64,000 bases of DNA from Candidatus Eisenbacteria bacterium (GTDB lineage Bacteria > Eisenbacteria > RBG-16-71-46 > SZUA-252), in the NCBI GenBank assembly GCA_005893305.1, contig VBOZ01000009.1, forward strand, positions 100,837 through 164,836, given 5' to 3'. Shown in pieces: positions 9,417 through 17,620 of the stretch (positions within the stretch are counted from its first letter, which is position 1; each line of letters begins with the position of its first letter). A program made the translations under genes and the position numbers. The notes below the pieces were generated by a model. The model worked only from the letters and a program-made list of their open reading frames with translations, was not told the DNA's origin and searched no databases.

Positions 9417-10532
9417 CTACAGACGATCGAAATTGACCAGGCAGCGGTTCCCGAATGTGAACGAATTGACGGCTAGCCCCGGCGCGGTCGCGAAGAGTCG
9501 GAGGTCGTGCTCGTTCTCGTCCTCGCCCCGCACCACGTAGTACATGCGGCCTTCCTTAACGTCGATGTAGGTGCGCCCACGGGCGTCCTCGACCATGTCC
9601 ACTCCGCGTTGCGCCGCGGGCAAGGGCTTCCCGTCGCGCGTCACGTACACGCGGGCGGCTGATACGCTCCGCAGATTCATCACGGCGTAGACCTCACGAC
9701 CGTGGTAGCGAATCCCAATGTAGTCCTCCGGGGACGGGGTGGCGCGGGCGTGTTCGAAAGCATCGGGCTCGTTCTTCCAGAGCCCATGGGCGTAGAACCC
9801 GCGAGGCACCGTGCGCGGCAGGCTGGCGTAAAGCACCGTCTTTCCCGGTTGGAACCCCTCCCGGTTCGCAATTGCCCCACCCCATTGCGATCCTCGCGCC
9901 GTGCCGATGTACGTTTCCTCCGACGTAGTCCCACAGCGGCTCGGGTCGAAGTCGTTCGTGTCGGGCGGAATCCGCCACGGCGACGGGAAGACCGCCTTCG
10001 GGTTCGTTTTCAGGAGCTCGCTCCGAATGAGCCGCTCCAGGTCTCCGTATCCACCCTCGCCCGCGTGTTGAAGGACGATGATTCCGTTCGCACCGATAAG
10101 GAACTTGTTCGGCCACGAGTTGCTGTCGTACGCGCGCCAGGTCGAGAAGTCGCTATCCACGATCACGGGCCAGGGGATGCGCTGCCGCTTTACGCCCGTG
10201 GCCACGTTCTCCGACCTGTAAGCGAAATCAAACTCCGGCGCGTGATCGCCGATGATCTCGAACCCATAGGGCTTGTATCGCTCGTAGATCCGCTTCAGCG
10301 TGGGGAGCGTGCGAATGCAGTTGATGCAGGTGTACTCCCAGAAATCGACGAGCACGACCCTCCCCTTCAGCTCCCGCTTGAGCGAGAGGGGCTTGCTGTT
10401 GATCCAAATCCGCTGGCCCGTGAAGTCCGGGGCGGGCGTGCCGGGTGTCAACTCGGCGCACGAGGGCGTCGGCGAGATCGCGGCAATGAGCGCGACCGCG
10501 AGAAGAAGAGCCAAGGCTCGGAGCGGGGACAC
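9417..10532 (-). CDS. Exported DipZ-like thioredoxin-fold protein
   Basis: 371 aa from the GTG at 10532, chosen because GGAGG lies just upstream and a signal peptide follows directly (MSPLRALALLLAVALIAAIS). Residues 30-190 are a TlpA/redoxin-type thioredoxin domain with the active-site pair C69-I-N-C72. Residues about 220-370 form a beta-sandwich (SEETYIGTARGSQW ... LRLFATAPGLAVNSFTFGNRC) like the C-terminal part of mycobacterial DipZ. DipZ normally also has an N-terminal CcdA membrane domain; here the soluble part stands alone and no CcdA-like gene is adjacent. Likely a periplasmic thiol oxidoreductase. Confidence 0.85.
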   Translation of the reverse strand: MSPLRALALLLAVALIAAISPTPSCAELTPGTPAPDFTGQRIWINSKPLSLKRELKGRVVLVDFWEYTCINCIRTLPTLKRIYERYKPYGFEIIGDHAPEFDFAYRSENVATGVKRQRIPWPVIVDSDFSTWRAYDSNSWPNKFLIGANGIIVLQHAGEGGYGDLERLIRSELLKTNPKAVFPSPWRIPPDTNDFDPSRCGTTSEETYIGTARGSQWGGAIANREGFQPGKTVLYASLPRTVPRGFYAHGLWKNEPDAFEHARATPSPEDYIGIRYHGREVYAVMNLRSVSAARVYVTRDGKPLPAAQRGVDMVEDARGRTYIDVKEGRMYYVVRGEDENEHDLRLFATAPGLAVNSFTFGNRCLVNFDRL

Positions 10533-10771
10533 GGCACCTCCGCGTTCAAGGGTGAAAGGACTGCGATCTTCTATTCTGGAGTATACGCTGTGGCGGAACG
10601 CCGGCGCTAAAAGCGCTGAGGGCGAGTGCGCGTCTAACTCCAAGTGGATACTCACCGCCACGGGAATCCACGCCTTTTGGTGCCACACGATCCGGGTACC
10701 GGTGTAGTTCCTAGTGGAGGAGTTCCATCTGTCGTGAAGAAAGGGTTACGACCACGGTGGAGGAATGGGTC

Positions 10772-12001
10772 ATGAAGGGACGCAGGCTTCTACTTCTGTT
10801 GTTCACGGCGTCGATGGCGTCGTTCTGCGCGTGTGCCGGCTCCCAGCCCGATTCCTACTATTCGGGCAGCGATGCATCCGGGGACGTCGGCCTTTATACG
10901 GAGATCTCGAGGTACGGCACCTGGGTGGACGTAGCGCCGTACGGGAGCTGCTGGGTCCCTCTCGACGTGCCGGTCGGTTGGCGACCGTACACCCAGGGCT
11001 ACTGGGTAGACACCGATTATGGATGGATGTGGATCAGTCAAGATCCATGGGGAGCAATTCCCTACCACTACGGGCGTTGGGCGCTTGACGACTCTTACGG
11101 CTGGCTTTGGGTACCGGATGACGACGAGGTCTGGGCGCCCGCGTGGGTATCCTGGCGCTACGGGGACGGCTATGTAGGATGGGCACCGCTCCCGCCCGAC
11201 GTCGGGTGGCAAACGGGATCTGGGCTCACGGTGAGCGCGGCCGTCCTCGATCAGCGAATCACCCGTGACAGCTGGTCTTTCGTTCCGACCCGCGCTTTCG
11301 GAACTACGAGGATTCGCGCGAGCGTGCTGCCGCCGAGCCGGAACGTGACGTTCATTTCGCGGACACAGAATGTGACACAGTATGGCGTGGTCAACTCACG
11401 CCCCGCGGAGCGCGGCCTCGATCTGGTCCTCGAGCACGATACAGGTCGCACCTTTCAACGCTATCAGGTCCTGGATTCGAGCTCACCGGCGAGTCTGCGG
11501 GGGGACAAGATCCTCGGTCGGACGATCGAAGCCTATCGCCCGTCAGTTTCCGGTTCAAAGAATCCGCCCGTCAGGCCCACCACCCAGGAGCAATCGGCAC
11601 CTACGAGGGCGGTGATCCAGCGCCTGGACACGCAGGAGCGCCGGTTTGATCAACGCATGCGTAGGGAGCGCGCCGAGCTTGACCGCGAACAACAGCGCGA
11701 GCTCAAACGGCAGAGCCAAGACCGCGCCTCGACGGAAGAGATCCGACAACGCCATCAGGCCGAGATGCAAGCACAGCAAGAGCGCGAGGCGAAGGAGCGA
11801 CGCGCTCTCGACCAGCGGCGCAGGATCGCCCAGGATATGCGGAGCAACAAGGGCCAAGGCAAGGAGCAGAGCCAAGGCAAGGAGCAGAGCCAAGGCAAGG
11901 GGCAGGGCCAAGGCAAGGGGCACGACAAGCAGAAGCGCGACCGCGGCAACTCGAAGGACAAGGGGCAAGCCGAGGGCGAGGGATCGCGCAACCCCGGCTA
12001 G
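10772..12001 (+). CDS. DUF6600-type envelope protein with Gln/Lys-rich tail
   Basis: 409 aa from the ATG at 10772 (GGAGG 8 bases upstream); a GTG 15 bases earlier overlaps that ribosome site. The N-terminus MKGRRLLLLLFTASMASFCACAG is a lipoprotein-like signal, though the lipobox is imperfect. Residues about 45-170 carry repeated Trp/Tyr motifs (YGTWVDVAPYGSCWVP, YTQGYWVDTDYGWMWIS, YGRWALDDSYGWLWVPDDD, GDGYVGWAPLPPDVGW), the YxxW-type repeat of the DUF6600 family. Residues 265-370 are a charged coiled coil (QRMRRERAELDREQQREL), and the tail is a low-complexity KGQ/KEQSQG repeat. Function unknown; localisation to the envelope is inferred. The hairpin at 12036-12069 is its probable terminator. 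Confidence 0.8.
   Translation: MKGRRLLLLLFTASMASFCACAGSQPDSYYSGSDASGDVGLYTEISRYGTWVDVAPYGSCWVPLDVPVGWRPYTQGYWVDTDYGWMWISQDPWGAIPYHYGRWALDDSYGWLWVPDDDEVWAPAWVSWRYGDGYVGWAPLPPDVGWQTGSGLTVSAAVLDQRITRDSWSFVPTRAFGTTRIRASVLPPSRNVTFISRTQNVTQYGVVNSRPAERGLDLVLEHDTGRTFQRYQVLDSSSPASLRGDKILGRTIEAYRPSVSGSKNPPVRPTTQEQSAPTRAVIQRLDTQERRFDQRMRRERAELDREQQRELKRQSQDRASTEEIRQRHQAEMQAQQEREAKERRALDQRRRIAQDMRSNKGQGKEQSQGKEQSQGKGQGQGKGHDKQKRDRGNSKDKGQAEGEGSRNPG
11850..11920 (+). repeat. 18-base tandem repeat inside the DUF6600 gene
   Basis: Four imperfect copies of an 18-base unit of the type GAGCAGAGCCAAGGCAAG encode the KEQSQG/KGQGQG tail. The third-position identity of the copies suggests recent slippage, so copy number could vary between strains. 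Confidence 0.75.
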
Positions 12002-12035
12002 TTGGTGATCTTCGCGTGAACCTCGCCTGCATGAG

Positions 12036-12069
12036 AAGGCCCCGATCCGAGGAATGGACCGGGGCCCTT
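12036..12069. terminator. Bidirectional GC-rich hairpin
   Basis: AAGGCCCCGATCC pairs with GGACCGGGGCC(C)TT across a short loop. It sits between two convergent genes (stops at 12001 and 12096). No long T tract is present, so termination may be only partly intrinsic. Confidence 0.6.
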
Positions 12070-12095
12070 CGCGTGGCCGGGAGGTGTGTCCGTCT

Positions 12096-12503
12096 CTATT
12101 GGTTAACTGCGGCGCACGCCTGCAGCGAGAAATCGCTTGCGAGCCGGACCGAGACCGAGTGGATCTCGTCCAGGTCGTCGTGCAGCTTGCTGGTGACGGT
12201 CGCTTCCCCGTCCGCGTTGGCGGTGTAGTGACCGATAACGTCATCGGCCGAGTAAGGCTCGAGCTCACAGGTGCCGTTGTCGTAATAGAGCGACAGGTAG
12301 TTCGTACCTGGGTGAAGCCCCTTGGCCACCACTGTGATCAAGGTGCCGCCCTTGGGGAGTGCGGTGAGTTCCACGCGGCCGCTGACTCCCGATCCGCCGA
12401 TAGGCAGAAGGGTTGCATTTACGTGATGCGCGGTAGACGCCATGGCGACACCGGCTAAGAGAACCGATGCGAGAGCTAGGGGAAAGACGCGCTGCTTGAG
12501 CAT
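12096..12503 (-). CDS. Small secreted beta-sandwich protein
   Basis: 135 aa from the ATG at 12503, with AGGAG 7 bases upstream. Signal peptide MLKQRVFPLALASVLLAGVAMA. The mature part (VSGRVELTALPKGGTLITVVAKGLHPGTNYLSLYYDNGTCELEPYS ... GEATVTSKLHDDLDEIHSVSVR) resembles CHRD/SOD-like beta-sandwich domains, with two cysteines (about 87 and 130) that could form a disulfide. It lacks the metal-binding histidine set of Cu/Zn-SOD, so enzymatic activity is not supported. Probably a periplasmic or secreted structural protein. Confidence 0.7.
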   Translation of the reverse strand: MLKQRVFPLALASVLLAGVAMASTAHHVNATLLPIGGSGVSGRVELTALPKGGTLITVVAKGLHPGTNYLSLYYDNGTCELEPYSADDVIGHYTANADGEATVTSKLHDDLDEIHSVSVRLASDFSLQACAAVNQ

Positions 12504-12668
12504 GATGAACTCCTCTTCAGTTCCCCCGGGTGTTTGGGTCGATGTGCTCCCCGACCCACGTAGCGCCCAACCGTCACCGGGGGAAATCCCGGTCCGGCGC
12601 AAATGCTGGGGAGTCTTCGCCTTCGCTTAAGCATTGACACATCGAGGATTGGCCACGCGCGGGTCCCC

Positions 12669-12710
12669 GACCTCTAGGGAACCCGCCCAGTGGGCGGCGG
12701 TTCCGAGGTC
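12669..12710. terminator. Long perfect-stem hairpin in the 12504-12865 gap
   Basis: GACCTC/GAGGTC outer arms, GGAACC/GGTTCC middle arms and CCGCCCA/GGGCGG inner arms fold into one near-continuous hairpin. A second, weaker hairpin (AGACT...AGTCT) follows at about 12717-12744. The 362-base gap otherwise holds nothing I recognise. It lies downstream of the minus-strand reductase gene (stop 12866), so a terminator or mRNA-stabilising role fits. Confidence 0.55.
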
Positions 12711-12865
12711 CGGAGAAGACTCGCACGGCGCGAAGTCTCGAGTTCGCACTCTCGAAAGAAGCCTACTTGATATCTGAGGCGCTTAGGTAGCCCTCTTCCC
12801 GCCGGGAAGCCGGACCTTTACCCATCCGGGGCACGAGATCTTCACAGCGCCGTTCTCGGCGGTCG

Positions 12866-13513
12866 TCAGCCGCGGTCGCGCCGTGTGAGGAATACGTGGG
12901 TGACCCCGTTCGGCGAGGTCACCGAGGAGGTGCCGAAGCGCTCGTGGAGTCCGCCGAGGCCGTTCCACAGAGGCACGCCACGCCCGAGGACGATCGGCAC
13001 GACGACGATGTGTAAGTAGTCGACGAGATCGGCCCTGAGGAACTCGTTGACCGTCGTCGGTCCGCCACCGATGCGCACGTCGAGACCGCCAGCGGCATCC
13101 CGTGCGAGCTCAAGAATCTCTGCGGGCGTACCCCCGACGAAGTGGAACGTCGTCCCGCCCCGCATCTCCATGGGGTCGCGAGGGTGGTGGGTCCACACGA
13201 AGCAGGGCGTGTGGAACGGGGGGTCGTCGCCCCACCAGCCCCGCCAACCGTCTTCTGGCCATGGGCCGGTTGTGGGGCGGAACTTGTTGCGCCCCATGAT
13301 CTCGGCCCCGATGCCGGCTCCCCAGGCCGACGCGATCGCCTCGTCGAGGCCGAACTTGCCGTCGGGTTGCAGGCCCCGCCAGATCCTGATCTCGCCGAAC
13401 CAGTGCAGGAACTCCTTGTGGGCGTGCCCGAAGGCGGCGTCAAGGCTCTGGCCCTCGCCGCTGGCGTAGCCGTCGAGCGACACCACGAAGTTGTGCACGC
13501 GTACCTTCGACAT
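12866..13513 (-). CDS. Dihydrofolate reductase / RibD C-terminal family protein
   Basis: 215 aa from the ATG at 13513, preceded by AGGAGGAG. The fold opens with VHNFVVSLDGYASGEGQSLDAAFGHAH, contains AEIMGRNKFRPTTGPWPEDGW and DVRIGGGPTTVNEFLRADLVDYLHIVVVPIVLGRGVPLW, all characteristic of the DHFR-like RibD_C family. These stand-alone proteins are probable NADPH-dependent reductases of pterin or pyrimidine-like compounds; the substrate is unknown. It is not linked to folate or riboflavin genes. The sequence is very close in style to actinobacterial and proteobacterial stand-alone members, so horizontal acquisition is possible. Confidence 0.88.
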   Translation of the reverse strand: MSKVRVHNFVVSLDGYASGEGQSLDAAFGHAHKEFLHWFGEIRIWRGLQPDGKFGLDEAIASAWGAGIGAEIMGRNKFRPTTGPWPEDGWRGWWGDDPPFHTPCFVWTHHPRDPMEMRGGTTFHFVGGTPAEILELARDAAGGLDVRIGGGPTTVNEFLRADLVDYLHIVVVPIVLGRGVPLWNGLGGLHERFGTSSVTSPNGVTHVFLTRRDRG

Positions 13514-13614
13514 CTGTCGATCTCCTCCTGAGTGGCAACGGGCGTCCAAGCTGTTCCCCGTGACTGGGCAACGCGGTACGCGGAGCCTCCGCCGCCCCTA
13601 CCGCCCCAAACAAT

Positions 13615-13645
13615 CAGGCCCCGATGGTGAATCCACCGGGGCCTG
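13615..13645. terminator. GC-rich hairpin after peptide gene 1
   Basis: CAGGCCCCG...CGGGGCCTG with a short loop, 53 bases past the stop of the minus-strand six-cysteine peptide and before the start of the reductase gene. Likely terminator; no T tract. Confidence 0.55.
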
Positions 13646-13697
13646 CGCTCATGAGCGTTCGAGAGCGGCGGTGCCACCGACCCGAGGCCCTAGCGAT

Positions 13698-13979
13698 TTA
13701 CGGGCATCCGCTACCAGTGCATCTGCCGTTGACGATCTTACAGTCGTCCGTTGCGCCCTCCGACCGGCAGAAGTAAAGAGCTTGAAGAACCTCGCACGTG
13801 CGGTGATTGCAGCCATGCGACGCAGCCACGGCCGTACCGACGGCGAGATCGGACAGCGCCGAGACATAAGGCGATTTCGCGGGCGCCCTCGATGTCTTGG
13901 GTGACGCAGTCCCGAGCACGATCAGAGATATGGTGAGAATGGCGGCGAGTCCGATTGCTAGCTTGAGGTGTTTTGTCAT
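13698..13979 (-). CDS. Exported six-cysteine peptide, copy 1
   Basis: 93 aa from the ATG at 13979. The first ~22 residues are a signal/anchor (MTKHLKLAIGLAAILTISLIV). A segment SPYVSALSDLAVGTAVA then leads into a short cysteine-rich domain with six Cys spaced C-x4-C-x8-C-x8-C-x6-C-x4-C. The protein at 17177-17461 has exactly the same spacing and the matching SPYISALSNAAVATAEA segment, which establishes a family. The pre-cysteine segment recalls the NVEALA motif of small exported Bacteroidetes peptides; that link is inference. Three disulfides and processing near the Ala-rich segment are plausible. Its 5' region carries a hairpin at 14041-14058. Confidence 0.75.
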   Translation of the reverse strand: MTKHLKLAIGLAAILTISLIVLGTASPKTSRAPAKSPYVSALSDLAVGTAVAASHGCNHRTCEVLQALYFCRSEGATDDCKIVNGRCTGSGCP

Positions 13980-14040
13980 CGTGGACTTCTCCTTCCTCGA
14001 CCATCCGAACACGCCGAGCGAGAGTCGAGTCCCACCCGGG

Positions 14041-14058
14041 GCTGGCGGCACCGCCAGC
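14041..14058 (-). promoter_or_regulatory. 5'-leader hairpin of peptide gene 1
   Basis: Perfect inverted repeat GCTGGCGG..CCGCCAGC about 60 bases upstream of the start. Its centre (GGTGCCGCC in transcript sense) also occurs in the leader hairpin of peptide gene 2 at 17096-17115. Confidence 0.4.
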
Positions 14059-14113
14059 GGACATTAAGGATAGCATCTCTCGGGCCCTCGACCCAGGTCC
14101 GGCTGATCCCCGC

Positions 14114-16945
14114 TCACCTGGTGCTCGCAGGCGACAGAGGGGCGGACCCCTCCTCGAAGTAGTCATGGCGGACCTTCGGGAGCTTTTCCGCGTATACGAA
14201 GTGGTCCGAATGATCCGGGTTGTGGCATTCGAGGCAGACCTTCTCGGGAACGACCCGGTGAATATTGGATCGTGATGGCGCCGCTACGTGCCGGCCTCCC
14301 GGGCCGTGGCAGATCTCACATTGGACGTTGCCAAGCGGCTCCTCCGGCGCCCCGATCCTGTACCCATGAGGCGTCCCGTACCCGACGACGTGGCATGAAA
14401 TACATCGCGGCTGATAGTGCCGGTGCACGTCCAGCAGCGTCTTGTAGGCGGCCGCGTGTCTCGTCGTTTTCCATTGGGCGTATTCGGCCTGATGACAGTT
14501 CTCGCATTGGGCGGCACCCACATAGCGACCTTCGAGGCGTGCGGGATCGTCCTGGAAGAGCGGCTTTACGCTCGCCTGCGCCGCGTCGAGCTTCCCCACT
14601 TCGTCGTAGAACCGGTTCAGCCGGTCCCGAACCACCGGATCGTCCTTCACGTCCTTGTACAGCATGTGCCTCTCCACGGCCGCGGAAGTGATCCTCCCCT
14701 CTCGATCAAGACCCAGCCTCGCGCTGCTGAACCCGTAATTTCTCAGAGGTGTGTAGAGAACCAGCGTTCCACCGAGAAATCCGGGAGGATCTTCCTTGCT
14801 CAGCTCCCAACCGCCGGCCCCCTTGTGGAAGCTGGGGGCATCGCTGTCGGTCGAGATGATGACGTCCAGGCCCGGACATGCCGCGACCAAACGACGGATC
14901 GTGGCTGGGGTGAGGCGTCCCATGGCGAAGACGAGGTCCGCCTGCCGGCGAAGTGCCGGCAGCGATCTCCTCAAAGGCTCGAGCGGATCTTCGATCGTCA
15001 GCGAAGACGTGTGCGCCTCGAAGAGAGGATCCGCGCTCTTCCCCCGCAGCGGGTCGAAAAGACCGATCACGGCGACGCGGAGCCCGTCCGCGTGGAGAAT
15101 GATCCACGCGGGAGCGATCGGCTTTCCGCCCTCTGCAATGTTTGCGGAGAGATACGGCGTTCGGAGCCCTTGGGTCATTTCTCGGAAGTGGTCGAGGCCA
15201 AAGGAGAGCTCGGTGGTTCCCACCGCGGCGGCGCCGTAGCGCATGAGGTCCATGAGCCGGAGATAGAGGCTCTGCTCTCTCCGCGAGAAGAAATCCGGCT
15301 TGTCCTGTTTCTCCGGCCGGATGAACGCGCTTCCCGCATCGAGCAGGAGGAGCTCAGGGTCTCGTTCGCGCATTTGGCGGAGCACCGTGGCCCTGCGCGC
15401 GACGCCTCCGGACTGATTCACCTTACAGCCGCAGTTCTCGAGGTAGCCGAAGGTCTCGCCGGTGTAGGCCAAGTTCAACTCCCGGACAGCCCTGCCGCGA
15501 GAGGGCTCGGGCTTGGCCTGCGTGGGCTTGAGGGCGAAGTAGGCTTCCACCGGCGCGAGCGTGGTGCCTCGAACGAACAAGGCTCGGAAGTTCTGCCACA
15601 GACCGGGGCGGGCCTTGGGCAAGGAGGACCAGAGCGAAGGGGCCGTCCGGCCGTGGAACATGCGAGCGAGAACTGAGTCGAAGCCGCCCCTGCCCCCCGG
15701 CGTGGACCGCAGTGTGCGGTCGAGATGGAGCAGGACAAAAGGCGCCAGGGTCTCGCGACCCAAACGGCTGCTTTTCGTGGTCGCGTACAGATTCTCGAGA
15801 TTGCGCTCGATGCCCTCGGCGCTGAAGGCAGAGACGTAGCCAGCGGCGAGCGACCGGTTCAACTCGTCCTCGCTGACGAGCCCCGCGGCGGTGACCGCGC
15901 GCCAGGCGTAGAGGTTCGTTATCCCGTCGACCAGCCAGTATTCCCCCGGGGCCCGAACCTCGGTGCGGTACGGGGCGTACCGGATGTAGGCGTCGATCAG
16001 CCGGGCCGCGAAATCGTGCAGCCGGTTGCCTGTGAGCGGGGAAAAGGTTTGACCTTGTCCCGTCGCGCTTCCCTCGCCGGCGATCTCGTCACCGGACGGG
16101 GCGGGGGGTACGATGATGGTCACGTACGAGGGCCCGAGGTCCCGGTCAAAAAGACCGTGAACGTATCGCGCGACGCGCGTGAGTTGCGTCACCGCCTGTT
16201 CCTCCTGAGACGGCGGAATGCCGGAGTGGAAAGCCAGGGTGAATCGAGTCTCTCCGAGACGGAATGTCCGCTCGTGGAAAGGTCCGAGCCCCACGGTGGC
16301 CGAGATCATCTGCTCGGCGGGGGAAGAACCACGAAGGTCCGCCAGTCGGTTACCTCGTCCGGCTTCCCAGGTCGTGACCGCCTTCCAACCGCTCGGAAGG
16401 GAGAACCGAACCGCGATGTGACGTAGCATCTCGGCGCCGGGGTCCGGCAAGAGGAAGAGATCCCGCCCCGACACCAACGCAAAGTTGTCTCCTACGTAGC
16501 CGAAGCAGCGGCCCGTGAAGCCCATGTGACTGTCCCCTTCCCGCCTGCCCGGGGTGACCCGGTAACGCACGGTGAGTGACCGGGGCAGCGGTCCCCGAAG
16601 GGTGAAGCGCGGAACGTCGACACGCAGGCCTTCGAGGAGCACCGTGTCGACCCGAGCGTCCACTGCGATGCGCGCGCCCCGAGGGCCGACGGCTTGGAAG
16701 TCCGAGACCCGGAGAATCTCGTCGGAGGCGTACCCTTTGAGAACGAGGGAATCGCGGGAGACGCCGTTCAGCGCGAAGGTGACTGCAAGCTGATCTGGAT
16801 TTCCCGGGGCAGGGGAAACGTTGTAGGTGAGACTCGTGGATGGGGCGCAGGAGCAAGTGAGCACGGACGCTACAGCGGCAGAAACAGCAAGCCGGTAGGC
16901 CGCTTGATGCGGGAAAAGGAGTCTCACCCTAGTGCGATTTGGCAC
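14114..16945 (-). CDS. Peptidase-like / metallophosphoesterase-like / tetraheme cytochrome c fusion
   Basis: 943 aa, exported (Cys-rich signal segment around VLTCSCAPS suggests a lipoprotein). Residues ~40-470 resemble the gluzincin (M1/M61) fold; EYWLVDGITNLYAWRAV matches the region around the glutamate ligand, but no HExxH is found (the position reads HDFAA), so this domain is probably inactive. Residues ~485-745 match the UshA/5'-nucleotidase-type metallophosphoesterase variant with GYLENCGCKVNQSGGVARRA. Residues ~814-908 hold four CxxCH heme sites (CENCH, CISCH, CEICH, CLECH) in cytochrome c554-like order. An extracytoplasmic redox role is likely, substrate unknown. GTG start with a poor Shine-Dalgarno; another GTG at 16927 is possible. 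Confidence 0.85.
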   Translation of the reverse strand: MPNRTRVRLLFPHQAAYRLAVSAAVASVLTCSCAPSTSLTYNVSPAPGNPDQLAVTFALNGVSRDSLVLKGYASDEILRVSDFQAVGPRGARIAVDARVDTVLLEGLRVDVPRFTLRGPLPRSLTVRYRVTPGRREGDSHMGFTGRCFGYVGDNFALVSGRDLFLLPDPGAEMLRHIAVRFSLPSGWKAVTTWEAGRGNRLADLRGSSPAEQMISATVGLGPFHERTFRLGETRFTLAFHSGIPPSQEEQAVTQLTRVARYVHGLFDRDLGPSYVTIIVPPAPSGDEIAGEGSATGQGQTFSPLTGNRLHDFAARLIDAYIRYAPYRTEVRAPGEYWLVDGITNLYAWRAVTAAGLVSEDELNRSLAAGYVSAFSAEGIERNLENLYATTKSSRLGRETLAPFVLLHLDRTLRSTPGGRGGFDSVLARMFHGRTAPSLWSSLPKARPGLWQNFRALFVRGTTLAPVEAYFALKPTQAKPEPSRGRAVRELNLAYTGETFGYLENCGCKVNQSGGVARRATVLRQMRERDPELLLLDAGSAFIRPEKQDKPDFFSRREQSLYLRLMDLMRYGAAAVGTTELSFGLDHFREMTQGLRTPYLSANIAEGGKPIAPAWIILHADGLRVAVIGLFDPLRGKSADPLFEAHTSSLTIEDPLEPLRRSLPALRRQADLVFAMGRLTPATIRRLVAACPGLDVIISTDSDAPSFHKGAGGWELSKEDPPGFLGGTLVLYTPLRNYGFSSARLGLDREGRITSAAVERHMLYKDVKDDPVVRDRLNRFYDEVGKLDAAQASVKPLFQDDPARLEGRYVGAAQCENCHQAEYAQWKTTRHAAAYKTLLDVHRHYQPRCISCHVVGYGTPHGYRIGAPEEPLGNVQCEICHGPGGRHVAAPSRSNIHRVVPEKVCLECHNPDHSDHFVYAEKLPKVRHDYFEEGSAPLSPASTR

Positions 16946-17095
16946 AGACCCACGGGCGGCTTGTTCGCGTACCGGAACCCGTTCACGCGGAAGAGCACCG
17001 CGAAAGCATACGCCTGGGGCGGGCGTCTCGTCATCAAGGTGCGAAAACTCTTATCCACTCTTGTACCGGACGAAGTAGGATTAAGGTCCTCATCT

Positions 17096-17143
17096 GGCCG
17101 GTGGTGCCGCCGGCCTTGACCGAGCGGGCCGGCCACCGCTCGG
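17096..17143 (+). promoter_or_regulatory. Double-hairpin leader of peptide gene 2
   Basis: GGCCGG...CCGGCC (17096-17115) is followed at once by a perfect 8-bp stem CCGAGCGG/CCGCTCGG (17120-17143), 34 bases before the start codon. The first hairpin shares the GGTGCCGCC core with the leader of peptide gene 1. Confidence 0.45.
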
Positions 17144-17176
17144 CAATAGGCTCATCGGCCGAGAAAGGGGTTCTCC

Positions 17177-17461
17177 ATGACGATTCGTATCAACTTGGTT
17201 CTCGGTCTAGCGGCGATAATCTTCGTCCTTGCCCTCGTGGCTGGCACCGCGGGGCACCAGGCGATGAACGCGTCAACGCATTCTCCTTATATCTCCGCGC
17301 TCTCCAACGCTGCCGTCGCGACGGCGGAGGCCTCAAATTCCCACAGGTGCCAGAATCGCAGCTGCGGCAACCTCCAAGGAATCGTGACCTGCACGGAGGA
17401 AGCGCTCGGGACCAACTGCGCCGTCTCGAACGGCGTCTGCACCCTGACTGCTTGCCGATGA
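17177..17461 (+). CDS. Exported six-cysteine peptide, copy 2
   Basis: 94 aa from the ATG at 17177 (weak GAAAGG ribosome site). Signal segment MTIRINLVLGLAAIIFVLAL, then SPYISALSNAAVATAEA and a cysteine domain with spacing C-x4-C-x8-C-x8-C-x6-C-x4-C, identical to the protein at 13698-13979. Only the cysteines and a few positions (LQ, NG) are shared in the mature domain, so spacing is under stronger selection than sequence. The two copies flank the large cytochrome fusion gene and face each other on opposite strands. A GC-rich hairpin follows at 17473-17492. Function unknown; a secreted disulfide-rich effector, signal or toxin-like peptide are the options. Confidence 0.75.
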   Translation: MTIRINLVLGLAAIIFVLALVAGTAGHQAMNASTHSPYISALSNAAVATAEASNSHRCQNRSCGNLQGIVTCTEEALGTNCAVSNGVCTLTACR

Positions 17462-17472
17462 GATAGTCCCGG

Positions 17473-17492
17473 GGCCGGCGGCACCGCCGGCC
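17473..17492. terminator. Perfect GC hairpin after peptide gene 2
   Basis: GGCCGGCGG-CA-CCGCCGGCC, 12 bases past the stop codon. Lacks a T tract. It is also the hairpin that precedes repeat copy A (17540). Confidence 0.6.
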
Positions 17493-17539
17493 TTCGCGTA
17501 TTTCGAGACCGACCCGGCGTATGTGTCCTCGTTGGCCCG

Positions 17540-17587
17540 AGTTCGCGATTCGTTTTTTGGCTCCCCGAACGTAACCCTGTTCGAACC
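17540..17587. repeat. Dispersed 3'-end repeat, copy A
   Basis: 48 bases beginning AGTTCGCGATTCG, then TTTTTTGG and CTCCCCGAACGTAACCCTG, ending TTCGAACC. It matches copy D (36511-36558) at 45 of 48 positions by eye. It lies 33 bases beyond the end of the minus-strand PepSY gene. Confidence 0.8.
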
Positions 17588-17620
17588 AGCCGCTCACCCC
17601 AACCGACCACCAGGTTCCCC

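Noticed and set aside
9417..10688. Extended N-terminus of the DipZ-like protein to 10688
   Set aside because: The extra 52 codons lack a signal peptide and precede the GGAGG and GTG that start a clean signal sequence at 10532.
12783..12968. 61-codon minus-strand ORF overlapping the reductase 3' end
   Set aside because: Overlaps the well-supported reductase in another frame and has no ribosome site or recognisable content.
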